Below, piece after piece: positions 44,623 to 53,144 of a stretch of DNA of 64,000 nt. Below the pieces are notes generated by a model. The model was not told where the DNA came from and did no database searches. It saw only the letters and a list, made by a program, of their open reading frames with translations. Origin of the DNA: JANSWY01 sp965228955 (GTDB lineage: Bacteria > Bacteroidota > Bacteroidia > Cytophagales > Cyclobacteriaceae). The position numbers were made by a program, and so were the translations under genes. The stretch lies in assembly GCA_965228955.1 (NCBI GenBank), contig OZ245848.1:5456001-5520000 (forward strand), in the 5' to 3' direction. Each line of letters begins with the position of its first letter. Position 1 is the stretch's first letter.

Positions 44623-45990
44623 TTATCGCGACATTTCAGCAAAGTGCTTGTAGAACATTGTAATTGTTTCTATGCCTTTGTAGTAATTAAACAGACCGTA
44701 ACTTTCATTTGGAGAGTGAATTGCATCCTCATCTAATCCAAAACCAAGCAGAATAGAATCCAACTTCAGCACATCCTGGAATAAAGCCACAATTGGAATA
44801 CTTCCTCCTTCTCTCATTGGAATTGGTTGTTTACCCCATGTATCGGTCATTGCTTGCTCTGCAGCTTTGTAGCCAACAGATCCAGTAGATACTACAGCTG
44901 CCTCTCCACCGTGGTGAGGAGTCACTTTTACTTTTACTGAAGCAGGAGCAAGACTCATAAAATGATCTGTGAATAGCTTAGTAATTTCTTCGCTGCTCTG
45001 GTTTGGAACCAATCTCATAGAAATCTTCGCGTATGCTTTTGATGGCAATACTGTTTTTGCTCCCTCGCCTGTATAACCGCCCCAAATTCCGTTTACGTCT
45101 AATGTTGGTCTGATACCAGTTCTTTCAAGAGTAGAGTATCCTTCCTCTCCTTTTACATCGTCAATATCTAATTCCTTCTTATAATGATCAAGGTTGAATG
45201 GTGCTTTAGCCATTTGAGCTCTTTGGTCATCCGAAAGTACCTCTACATCTTTATAGAATCCAGGAATTGTAATTTCACCTTTCTCGTTCTGAAGCTTTGC
45301 AATCATATCGCATAGGATATTGATCGGGTTACCTACAGCTCCTCCATACATTCCTGAATGTAAGTCTCTATTTGGTCCTGTAACTTCAACTTCAACGTAG
45401 CTTAGACCTCTTAGTCCCACAGTAATTGACGGATTATCGTTATCAATTATCCCGGTATCAGAAATAAGGATTACGTCTGCAGCAAGCTTTTCTTTATTTT
45501 CTCTGACGAATGCTTCAAGGTTATCAGATCCAACTTCCTCTTCACCTTCAATCATGAATTTAACATTGCACGGAAGCTCATTATTGCTCATTAGTGCTTC
45601 AAAAGACTTAATGTGCATGTACATCTGACCTTTGTCGTCACATGCACCTCTTGCATAGATTCTTTCATTCTTGATTACAGGCTCAAAAGGAGGAGAGTCC
45701 CATAATTCATATGGATCAGCGGGCTGAACGTCATAGTGACCATATACAAGCACTGTTGGTAGTTTTTCATCCAACATTTTTTCGCCGTAAACAATAGGAT
45801 GGCCTGCTGTTTCTACAATATCTGCAGAGTCAGCTCCGGCATCCATCAATTTCTTTTGAATGAATTCAGCTGCTTTTCTTACATCTCCCTTGAATTTGGA
45901 ATCAGCACTTACTGAAGGGATTTTAAGTAGATCAATTAGTTCTTCCAGAAATCGATCTTTGTTAGATTGGATATAATCTAATGCTTGCAT
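44623..45990 (-). CDS. M20-family dipeptidase
   Basis: A 455-residue zinc peptidase of the M20 family (PepV/CNDP-like). Metal-site motifs: VLVYGHYDVQPADP, ARGACDDKGQMY, EGEEEVGSDNLEAF and the later YGLFNYYKG; the final His ligand is in DEDAIHSPNE. The insertion domain for dimerisation is present (LHSGMYGGAVGNP). No signal peptide, so cytoplasmic. It would hydrolyse dipeptides or N-acyl-dipeptides. It lies between dsbD and the giant secreted-protein gene, with 64 and 49 bases between them. Confidence 0.92.
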   Translation of the reverse strand: MQALDYIQSNKDRFLEELIDLLKIPSVSADSKFKGDVRKAAEFIQKKLMDAGADSADIVETAGHPIVYGEKMLDEKLPTVLVYGHYDVQPADPYELWDSPPFEPVIKNERIYARGACDDKGQMYMHIKSFEALMSNNELPCNVKFMIEGEEEVGSDNLEAFVRENKEKLAADVILISDTGIIDNDNPSITVGLRGLSYVEVEVTGPNRDLHSGMYGGAVGNPINILCDMIAKLQNEKGEITIPGFYKDVEVLSDDQRAQMAKAPFNLDHYKKELDIDDVKGEEGYSTLERTGIRPTLDVNGIWGGYTGEGAKTVLPSKAYAKISMRLVPNQSSEEITKLFTDHFMSLAPASVKVKVTPHHGGEAAVVSTGSVGYKAAEQAMTDTWGKQPIPMREGGSIPIVALFQDVLKLDSILLGFGLDEDAIHSPNESYGLFNYYKGIETITMFYKHFAEMSR

Positions 45991-46039
45991 ACTTAATTAC
46001 TTTTGGATTATTGTGAGTGGCAAATTTGGTGGAATAGAA

Positions 46040-49000
46040 TTAGAATCCAAAACCATCGTCATCTTCATCTTCCTCCTCGATAGTATCAAAGTTCTCGTCA
46101 TCCTCTAATTGGATGTCATCCGGAAGTTCAAGATTGTATGGATCGTCTATTCCCATGTGGTTACTTCTGAAGTTGTTTATGAATCCCAGAACTTCATTTA
46201 TTTCAGCAGTAAGCAATACCAATTCTCCTGGTTTTGCTGTTCCATTGTTGGATTTAGCTTCTATATCTGCATTGAAATCAGGGTTCGAAGAAATTAAGAA
46301 CAGATGATGATCTTCATAACCAATGAAGTACCATGTTCCCGCTGCTGGCTGAAGGAAAATATTAATCAAATCCAGCCCTGAATCATTTTGTGAGATTTCC
46401 ATGAAGCCATTCATGCTCGCATTTATATCAGTGGATCTTACATTTGACAATCCTATTTTGGAAGTATTGTACCAAACCCTATTATCCTTATCCCATTTTA
46501 GATGGACATTAGAAAAAACAAAAGTTTTCAGTAGCTCCTCAGAAGTTTCATTTAAAGGTATGTAGGTTTTTAGGCCTTTTTCTTCGTACTCTCTGGTTGC
46601 CTCTTCTCCAATCAAATTGGCCAGATTGTACATTAATTCTATACTATTGTCATGTGCTACGGAAGACCCAATTCTCTCAATTAGATCTGTTAAATCGAAG
46701 CTCATTTCATCAGTAATGGACAATGGAATGCCGAAATCAAGCGTAATAAACGCATCCATCTCAAACTGTTCGTCTTTTGCGTTTCCGTTTCCAAGTACAG
46801 TAGAGGAGATTGAATAACCTTTTTCAGTGGCATGTGAAAAATTAAAAGGTCCTTCAAAAATCACATCCTGAGTGGCATCATCATAGATAAATGTGCTTCC
46901 TGCGTATTGTTCCCCGGCAGTTTTACCAGGTGTCTCAATGATGTAATATTGATTTTCTACATCGAATCTGATTTCTCCTGATGGTGTGAATAAATCATGG
47001 TCACCATAATCCTTTTTGTCGCTAATGAATGTTGGATAAATATCTCCTCTTATACTGTAATGCAGTCCGGCTATTAATTCATCACCCTCCTCAAATTGAG
47101 AATTATCAAAATCTATAACCACTTCATCTACGCTAGCATCGGTCCTTTCATAGACAACCCATCGATCATAATCATTTCCGAAACTCTTGAGAAGTAGTTT
47201 TACATACCCATCTAGCTCTAGAGGCTTTTTGTAAGCATACATAGTCGCAGAACCCCGATACAGGAATCCGGCTGATACTTCTACATTATTGGACTCAACA
47301 ATCTCTCCTCCGGATACCGTCATCAATCTTTTCTCCTTGCTATCAATCTTGACATTCTTAAGTTCAAAACTGTTGAACTTGATCTCAAACGTATCTAAAG
47401 CCGCAGTTGTCAGCTCGTACGTTCCAAATCCCTCAAACTTATTCCGACTCAGAATCTTAATGTTGGCGTCAAAGAGTCTGTGATATCCATTTAAAGTATC
47501 TATTACTACCGTAGCATCTTCAAATGGCGTTAATTCTGAGTTTTCCAGAATTGTTGTTTCGCCATTAGATGGAGTAATTTTTGCATCAGCAACGATGATG
47601 TAAGGAATTCCTTTGATATCTAACTCATATGTATTGATGTCATAAACTGCTTCCTCAGCGTTGAAAACTAATGAGTCAAGCTCTGTTCGTGTAGAGTAAA
47701 AATAGGAGTCTTCAATATCTACAGTTGCCGGTTTTCTCATGGTCACTACCGAATCGGCAAGATCCCAGAATGCTTCAGTGATTGATGTCTTCATTTGAGC
47801 ATAAGGAAAGCTAATTGCTGCAACCCCTGAGTTTTCCGGAGAAATGTCCGCTGAGTTTTGTATTAGGTCAAACCTCAAAGAAATGTCATCTCCGGCCATT
47901 GCGGGTTTCTCCGGATCATCTGTTAGTACTTCAAAATCAGCATGACGAGCGGAATATTCAAATTCACTAAAGCTCAGTTCTTCAGAAAAAGATCTGGAGC
48001 CCCTTGTTAACATTGTACCAGAGCCAAATACACCAAGTTTTGTCACGTTAGCTTCTCCATCCAGTGTTGCCGTATTGTTGTAGAAACTAAACGCCTCACC
48101 AATGTTGGCAATGTACATGCTGTCCTTTTTAGGAAGCCATTTCATGCTAAATGCTCCAAGCCTTGCCTGTGGATAGGAGGCTCCCTGATAATTTCCTGGT
48201 TCAATCTTTCCATGTGTACCATAGGCTGTTACAGAGTCCATGTAGAACACAAAGTCTCCGGAATGAATGGAGGTAGTGAGATAGTCGAGTTGTCCACTTG
48301 TTCTGATTCCATTCCCATCTAAATTGATATGATCATATATTTTCGCCCCGGAATTGTACAGGTTGTATCCTTCTTGTGGTACATCATGGGTAAATCCCAA
48401 TGTTTTATCAGGCATGATCACCAATTCTTCCTCAAACTCAGGGAATATTCCCGAAACCAATCTTCCTTGAAAGACAATTCCGCCAACATCATCTTTGTTG
48501 ACACTATCCATTTCAAAAGGAGGCACAATGAACTTAATCGATTTGTCATAGGCGCCATCCAAATATTCCGGACTATCAAAGTATACTACCGCTTCGGAAT
48601 CTGATACGAAGTAAGGGTATGATGCCTTCTCTGATAAACCTGATTTGTTTTGCGGCTCATTTAAAAACAGCGTCCCAGAAGTATTCATGATGTGGTTACC
48701 CAATTGTTCCTTTTCTGCAGGTTCTCTGGAGTTATCTTGTAAAGAGTCTGGGAATGTAACCTGGATAGTAATGGAATCAATTGTAGGCATTGAAATTAGA
48801 AACTGGTCATAATCAAATGTGAACCCTCTTCCAGTGTATTGGAAATCACCGGCGTTGATAAGTCCATCAAATTCTAAAAGTCTGTTTCTGCCAAGTACCA
48901 ATACTCCACTATCAGGTTCAATTCTTAAATCTCTATCCTCCGACAAATAGAACTCATCGATTCCTCTGATGGTCAATAGATCATCATTAAAATTGACTGT

Positions 49001-51070
49001 TGCATTAGGTGAAGAATCAATTAATGAAGCGATCAATAAATGATCATAATCTGATTTTCTGTAGTTGGCTTTATAATCCTGGTAAGCCTGATCCAGTAAT
49101 GTAAGTTGTCTTTGTTCCCTGTTATATGTGGCGTAACCATGTTTGCTAAGCATGCTGGCCATTTCAAGAGCTTGTGATTCTGTGATCTTGTGCTCATTGA
49201 TAATCTCATCTATATAAAATGTCCGTGCATTATACTTATTAGCATAATTTACGCAAACAATGACAGGATGAAACCCAAGTCCGGATCCATATTTCCTGAA
49301 TCGGGAAGCGGAGAAGTAATCGTCTGAAATGAAAACAGTAGGAATTAGGTTTCTTGCAGAGTTGATGGAGATATTCATACTATCTGTGCTCATATCCCAA
49401 ACAATCTCATCTGTATGAAAACTCATTTTGTAAAATGAAGATTGGAAAGCTGAGTTTTTGTAATTTCCAACAGACTTATCTAATTCCAATAAATAAGTTG
49501 CAGGATCATATTTCAGCTTTACGCTTGGGTGAGTAATAGAATCCGATCCATGCACAATTGTTACTTCTGCATCAAGTGATGTAATTAGAGAATCTACGAA
49601 TGAAAATGCTATCGACTTGGCAATCAGCTTCCTTCCTTTTCCATCCACAATCTCAAGTGTTCCTTTTTCTCTTGAGATTGCTTTACCATACATTTTATTC
49701 CCCTGGAAGGCTAGACCTCCGGTATACTTAACCTTATCAAATGGTAAATTCACTACCAGGTCCGCATTGTATGATTCAAAATATGGAAATGGTTTATCCT
49801 TTTTCCTACGTGTTCTTACACTTTTAAACCTGTATAAACCCTGAGCCTCACCTTCAAAAAAGTCTGGAAATGTAATCGTTGCATTTGGGGTCCATAATTC
49901 GGCTTCATCTACCTCAAAGTAATATTTGCCAAATTCAATCTCTGCTCCTTGCATTACTTTTAATTCTCCTGGCCAATAACTCTTCCCTCCATTTCCAACA
50001 AAAGCATGTCCTTTCAATTCATACTGTCCAGAAGTACCTTCAATGATCATGGAATCAATATCTGTAACCATCACAATATCAGTGCTGTCAAGATTCAGTA
50101 TAGGACCTGTTAACTGTGGCTCCAGATATTTGGACTTTGCCTCATAAACATAGTCTTTTATGGCAGGTGTAAAGCTTTCCCTTTGAGGTTGGTTTGTTGT
50201 CTGCTGTTGAGAATTTCCCCAGGGATCATTCGCCCAGGGATCATTATTGGCCCAGTCATCGTTGCTCGAATTGCCCCAAACGTCATCAGTCTGATCATTG
50301 TTTCCCCAAACATCATCAGTTTGGTCGTTGTTTCCCCAAGGGTCATTGGCCCAGTCGTCACTACTCTGATCATTTCCCCATGGATCGTTAGCCCAATCAT
50401 CACTGCTTTGATCATTTCCCCATGGGTCATTAGCCCAATCGTCAGAACTTTGGTCATCATTTCCAAAACTCTGAACTTCTTCTTCTGTTACAAATTCCGA
50501 AGTGTCAATTTGGGTTTCTTCTGCAACAAACTCATCCCCTGTGAAACTGGCGTCACTCGAAGTAATTTCACCAATCGACTCAAAAGTATAAACTCCTCCA
50601 ACTGCCTTTGTATAGTTATCACGTCCCCAATAAAGATACTCCCTGGCAAAATACAGGTTGAGGGATAATAAAAATTTCTTTAGTTCTTCATTGTTGTAAT
50701 TATATACCGCTTCTTTGGTGATGGTAAGAACTTTGGTTAGCTGATATTCATTGATACCTTTCTGTTTAACAGCATAGGTGAGATATCCGAAGAAGTACTC
50801 ATGATAGGGTCTTACCTGAAGTCTTCTTTCCACCATTTTCTCGCTGATTCGTAGAACTAAACTTCTTTGTTCATTTGTAATCTCATAATCCCAAACACTT
50901 CTGAAGTCATAAGCCACCTTTCTGGCAGATTCTGTATCGATTCTGTTTAAGACATTGATTACCTCTTTTGGAAAGCTTATTGAGTCACCGGAATAGAAGA
51001 ATAATTGCGCTTTTGCCAGAGGAGCAATAGCGAGGAATGCTAATAACACAAATATCCTTTTTGTACTCAT
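46040..51070 (-). CDS. Giant secreted protein with Asp/Asn/Trp repeats (unrecognised family)
   Basis: A 1676-residue protein I do not recognise. It has a clean signal peptide (FVLLAFLAIAPLAKAQ), then a helical region (about 25-165), an acidic linker, and at residues 203-285 a striking repeat: three nearly identical 14-residue units NDQSSDDWANDPWG, two 10-residue units NNDQTDDVWG, and a degenerate copy. The long remainder (about 300-1640) is beta-strand-rich with recurrent short motifs such as MDSVTAYGTHGKIEPG, DSMNIS and DSVVTM, compatible with stacked beta-jellyroll or OstA-like modules, but this is only an impression. The C-terminus is very acidic (EEEDEDDDGFGF). No T9SS sorting domain was seen. 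Upstream of the M20 peptidase, downstream of prmA. Confidence 0.8.
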   Translation of the reverse strand: MSTKRIFVLLAFLAIAPLAKAQLFFYSGDSISFPKEVINVLNRIDTESARKVAYDFRSVWDYEITNEQRSLVLRISEKMVERRLQVRPYHEYFFGYLTYAVKQKGINEYQLTKVLTITKEAVYNYNNEELKKFLLSLNLYFAREYLYWGRDNYTKAVGGVYTFESIGEITSSDASFTGDEFVAEETQIDTSEFVTEEEVQSFGNDDQSSDDWANDPWGNDQSSDDWANDPWGNDQSSDDWANDPWGNNDQTDDVWGNNDQTDDVWGNSSNDDWANNDPWANDPWGNSQQQTTNQPQRESFTPAIKDYVYEAKSKYLEPQLTGPILNLDSTDIVMVTDIDSMIIEGTSGQYELKGHAFVGNGGKSYWPGELKVMQGAEIEFGKYYFEVDEAELWTPNATITFPDFFEGEAQGLYRFKSVRTRRKKDKPFPYFESYNADLVVNLPFDKVKYTGGLAFQGNKMYGKAISREKGTLEIVDGKGRKLIAKSIAFSFVDSLITSLDAEVTIVHGSDSITHPSVKLKYDPATYLLELDKSVGNYKNSAFQSSFYKMSFHTDEIVWDMSTDSMNISINSARNLIPTVFISDDYFSASRFRKYGSGLGFHPVIVCVNYANKYNARTFYIDEIINEHKITESQALEMASMLSKHGYATYNREQRQLTLLDQAYQDYKANYRKSDYDHLLIASLIDSSPNATVNFNDDLLTIRGIDEFYLSEDRDLRIEPDSGVLVLGRNRLLEFDGLINAGDFQYTGRGFTFDYDQFLISMPTIDSITIQVTFPDSLQDNSREPAEKEQLGNHIMNTSGTLFLNEPQNKSGLSEKASYPYFVSDSEAVVYFDSPEYLDGAYDKSIKFIVPPFEMDSVNKDDVGGIVFQGRLVSGIFPEFEEELVIMPDKTLGFTHDVPQEGYNLYNSGAKIYDHINLDGNGIRTSGQLDYLTTSIHSGDFVFYMDSVTAYGTHGKIEPGNYQGASYPQARLGAFSMKWLPKKDSMYIANIGEAFSFYNNTATLDGEANVTKLGVFGSGTMLTRGSRSFSEELSFSEFEYSARHADFEVLTDDPEKPAMAGDDISLRFDLIQNSADISPENSGVAAISFPYAQMKTSITEAFWDLADSVVTMRKPATVDIEDSYFYSTRTELDSLVFNAEEAVYDINTYELDIKGIPYIIVADAKITPSNGETTILENSELTPFEDATVVIDTLNGYHRLFDANIKILSRNKFEGFGTYELTTAALDTFEIKFNSFELKNVKIDSKEKRLMTVSGGEIVESNNVEVSAGFLYRGSATMYAYKKPLELDGYVKLLLKSFGNDYDRWVVYERTDASVDEVVIDFDNSQFEEGDELIAGLHYSIRGDIYPTFISDKKDYGDHDLFTPSGEIRFDVENQYYIIETPGKTAGEQYAGSTFIYDDATQDVIFEGPFNFSHATEKGYSISSTVLGNGNAKDEQFEMDAFITLDFGIPLSITDEMSFDLTDLIERIGSSVAHDNSIELMYNLANLIGEEATREYEEKGLKTYIPLNETSEELLKTFVFSNVHLKWDKDNRVWYNTSKIGLSNVRSTDINASMNGFMEISQNDSGLDLINIFLQPAAGTWYFIGYEDHHLFLISSNPDFNADIEAKSNNGTAKPGELVLLTAEINEVLGFINNFRSNHMGIDDPYNLELPDDIQLEDDENFDTIEEEDEDDDGFGF
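50216..50463 (-). repeat. Coding repeats of 42 and 30 bases within the giant gene
   Basis: Three near-identical 42-base units (50338-50463) and two 30-base units (about 50270-50330) encode the Asp/Trp-rich motif. The copies differ at only a few bases, unlike the old diverged repeats at 9605-10279, so this array is recent or gene-converted and may vary in length between strains. Confidence 0.85.
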
Positions 51071-51122
51071 ACTATGTAATTGTACTTAAATTTAGCGAAT
51101 TGGTTCCCAAATTCAATTCACA

Positions 51123-51950
51123 CTATGATTTAATACCAACCGCGGCAGCCCATTTGTTCTGAACTGTATGTCTTTGGATGGTGATATTGTTCTCTGCTGC
51201 AGCCGCTGTAATATCTTTCACATCATCTTCATAAAAGCCACTAAATACGATAATACCACCATTATTCAACAAGGAGCTATATATTGACATCTCACTCAAC
51301 AGAACATTCTTATTAATATTTGCTAGTAACACATCAACCTTCAAATTATCAAATATCTCAACCGTACCTAGCTCTGTGACAACATCCTGGCAGTTATTCA
51401 ACGAATAATTTTCATGACTATTATCTACACACCATTGGTCAATATCATTGGCATATACTTTCGACGCTCCCAGCTTTTTGGCCATGATTGCCAAGATACC
51501 TGTTCCTGTTCCAGCATCAAGAACAATTTTGTCCTTGTGATCTATTTCTAACTGTGCCTGAAGAATCTGGTGGGTGGTATCATGATGACCTGTCCCAAAG
51601 GACATTTTTGGTTCAATTATGATCTCATATGGAAATGAGTCATCCGGATCATGAAAAGTGGCCCGTACATGTATTTGATCATGAACTTTGATAGGGCTAA
51701 AGTTCTTTTCCCACTCTTCATTCCAGTTTACCTTTTCGATCGACTTTGTGGAATATTGAATGTCTCCAAGTGCTTTATATCTATTGATAATTTCTTCAAT
51801 AGCCTCTATGTTAAACGAATCCTCCTCCGTATATGCTTTGATTCCAGAGTCTGTTTCTTCAAACGTGTCAAATGGTAATTGAGAAAGTTCTGCGAGGATT
51901 ATCTCACTGATTTCTGGGTTAGCAATTACTTCGAGTTCAATAAAATTCAT
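51123..51950 (-). CDS. prmA: Ribosomal protein L11 methyltransferase
   Basis: Trimethylates ribosomal protein L11 using S-adenosylmethionine, in the cytoplasm. 275 residues from ATG 51950 (MNFIELEVIA); a longer TTG reading adds three residues. N-terminal ferredoxin-like substrate-recruiting domain, then the Rossmann methyltransferase with SAM motif I VLDAGTGTGILAIMAKKLGA, GTGHHDTT before it and DVLLANINKN (motif IV). The ATG overlaps the stop of the upstream small gene (ATGA), so the two are translationally coupled. Confidence 0.93.
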   Translation of the reverse strand: MNFIELEVIANPEISEIILAELSQLPFDTFEETDSGIKAYTEEDSFNIEAIEEIINRYKALGDIQYSTKSIEKVNWNEEWEKNFSPIKVHDQIHVRATFHDPDDSFPYEIIIEPKMSFGTGHHDTTHQILQAQLEIDHKDKIVLDAGTGTGILAIMAKKLGASKVYANDIDQWCVDNSHENYSLNNCQDVVTELGTVEIFDNLKVDVLLANINKNVLLSEMSIYSSLLNNGGIIVFSGFYEDDVKDITAAAAENNITIQRHTVQNKWAAAVGIKS

Positions 51951-52282
51951 AGAGAACAACCGGCTAGAGATTCAAAATCTGTAAAATATACACTGAAGTC
52001 AGCAGCTCCTCTTCTTTCTGTGAAGTATACTGAGTATCGGGCAAAATCAGGATTATCTGTGAAGTACCATTTACCTGGTTTATCAGCCATGATTTGACTG
52101 TTTTCTTCAAATATGATCATTCTGGCAAATGCTTCTGACGACTCTTCATAAACCAAAACATCAGCTCTTTCAGGAAATTCAGCTACATAAATTGCACCAT
52201 ACACATCGCAAAAATCAATTTGAGGCTCTTCTGGAGCCTCAAATAATATCATTAATGAAAGAATGGCACTAAAAAAATGCAT
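51947..52282 (-). CDS. Small secreted repeat protein, DUF6150-like
   Basis: A 111-residue protein with a short hydrophobic N-terminus (FFSAILSLMILFEA) that is probably a signal peptide. The mature part consists of repeated beta hairpins with an aromatic pattern: YGAIYVAEFPERADVLVYEE, KWYFTDNPDFARYSVYFTE and AADFSVYFTDFESLAGCS, each about 20 residues. I recall this pattern as a Bacteroidota DUF6150-type family, recalled not searched. The cysteines CDVYG and LAGC could form a disulfide joining the ends. It lies 1 base after tpiA and overlaps prmA by 4 bases, a surprising place for a secreted protein. Confidence 0.65.
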   Translation of the reverse strand: MHFFSAILSLMILFEAPEEPQIDFCDVYGAIYVAEFPERADVLVYEESSEAFARMIIFEENSQIMADKPGKWYFTDNPDFARYSVYFTERRGAADFSVYFTDFESLAGCSL

Positions 52283-52283
52283 C

Positions 52284-53039
52284 TTAAATTGATTTCACGA
52301 TATCTACAAATCCTCTGGATTCAAGAGAAGCACCGCCAATCAGTCCTCCATCGACATCTTTACCTGCAAAAATCTCTTCTGCGTTTCCAGGTTTTACACT
52401 ACCTCCGTAAAGAATTGAAATTTCTTCAGCCAAGTCGCCATATTTAGAAGCAAGGTGTGCTCTTAGCTTCTCATGCATTTCCTGAGCTTGTTCTGCAGAA
52501 GCTGTTTTACCAGTTCCAATTGCCCAGATTGGCTCATAAGCAATTACAACTTTTCCCAGGTCCTCAGCACTTAAATGGAAAAGACTCTCAGTCAGCTGAT
52601 TACATACAAAATCAAAATGGTTTCCAGATTCTCTGGTTTCAAGGCTTTCTCCACAGCAGAAGATTGGAATTAATTCATTTTCAAGAGCGATATTAACTTT
52701 TGCTGCCAATTGTTCGTTTGTCTCAGAGAAATATTCTCTTCTTTCGCTATGCCCGATGATTACATACGGTACTTCAATAGATTTGAGCATTGGCGCACTA
52801 ATCTCACCAGTGTAAGCTCCTGAAGCATGTTCGCTGCAGTTTTGAGCTCCTATTTGAACCTTTGATCCGTCTGTTAATTTTAAAGCTTTGTTTAGATAAA
52901 CAAATGGCGTGCACATTACAACTACAGTATCAGTCATAACTTCATCTTTCACCATGTTTACCACTTCAGACGCCAGGATATTAGCTTCCTGAAGGTCTTT
53001 GTTCATTTTCCAGTTACCAGCAACAATTTTTTTTCTCAT
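52284..53039 (-). CDS. tpiA: Triosephosphate isomerase
   Basis: Interconverts dihydroxyacetone phosphate and glyceraldehyde 3-phosphate in glycolysis; cytoplasmic dimer. 251 residues from ATG 53039 (MRKKIVAGNWKMNK, with the catalytic lysine in GNWKMN). Catalytic His is in IIGHSERREYF and catalytic Glu in AYEPIWAIGTGKTAS; the phosphate-binding end has LYGGSVKPGNA and GGLIGGASL. First gene of the tpiA-small-prmA run, separated from the next by 1 base. Confidence 0.97.
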   Translation of the reverse strand: MRKKIVAGNWKMNKDLQEANILASEVVNMVKDEVMTDTVVVMCTPFVYLNKALKLTDGSKVQIGAQNCSEHASGAYTGEISAPMLKSIEVPYVIIGHSERREYFSETNEQLAAKVNIALENELIPIFCCGESLETRESGNHFDFVCNQLTESLFHLSAEDLGKVVIAYEPIWAIGTGKTASAEQAQEMHEKLRAHLASKYGDLAEEISILYGGSVKPGNAEEIFAGKDVDGGLIGGASLESRGFVDIVKSI

Positions 53040-53144
53040 CGTTTTCAAGCATTAATTTCAAAATGTGCATTACGCTCATTCCTGGGTTTGAAGATTGCAA
53101 ATAAACAATAATTAGTTCACTCTTCGCTAAAAAGCCGTAATGAA

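Noticed and set aside
50158..50668. Ile/Val/Pro-rich plus-strand and Met/Thr-rich minus-strand frames over the Asp/Trp repeat array
   Set aside because: They come from reading the same short tandem repeats in other frames and have no start context or homology.
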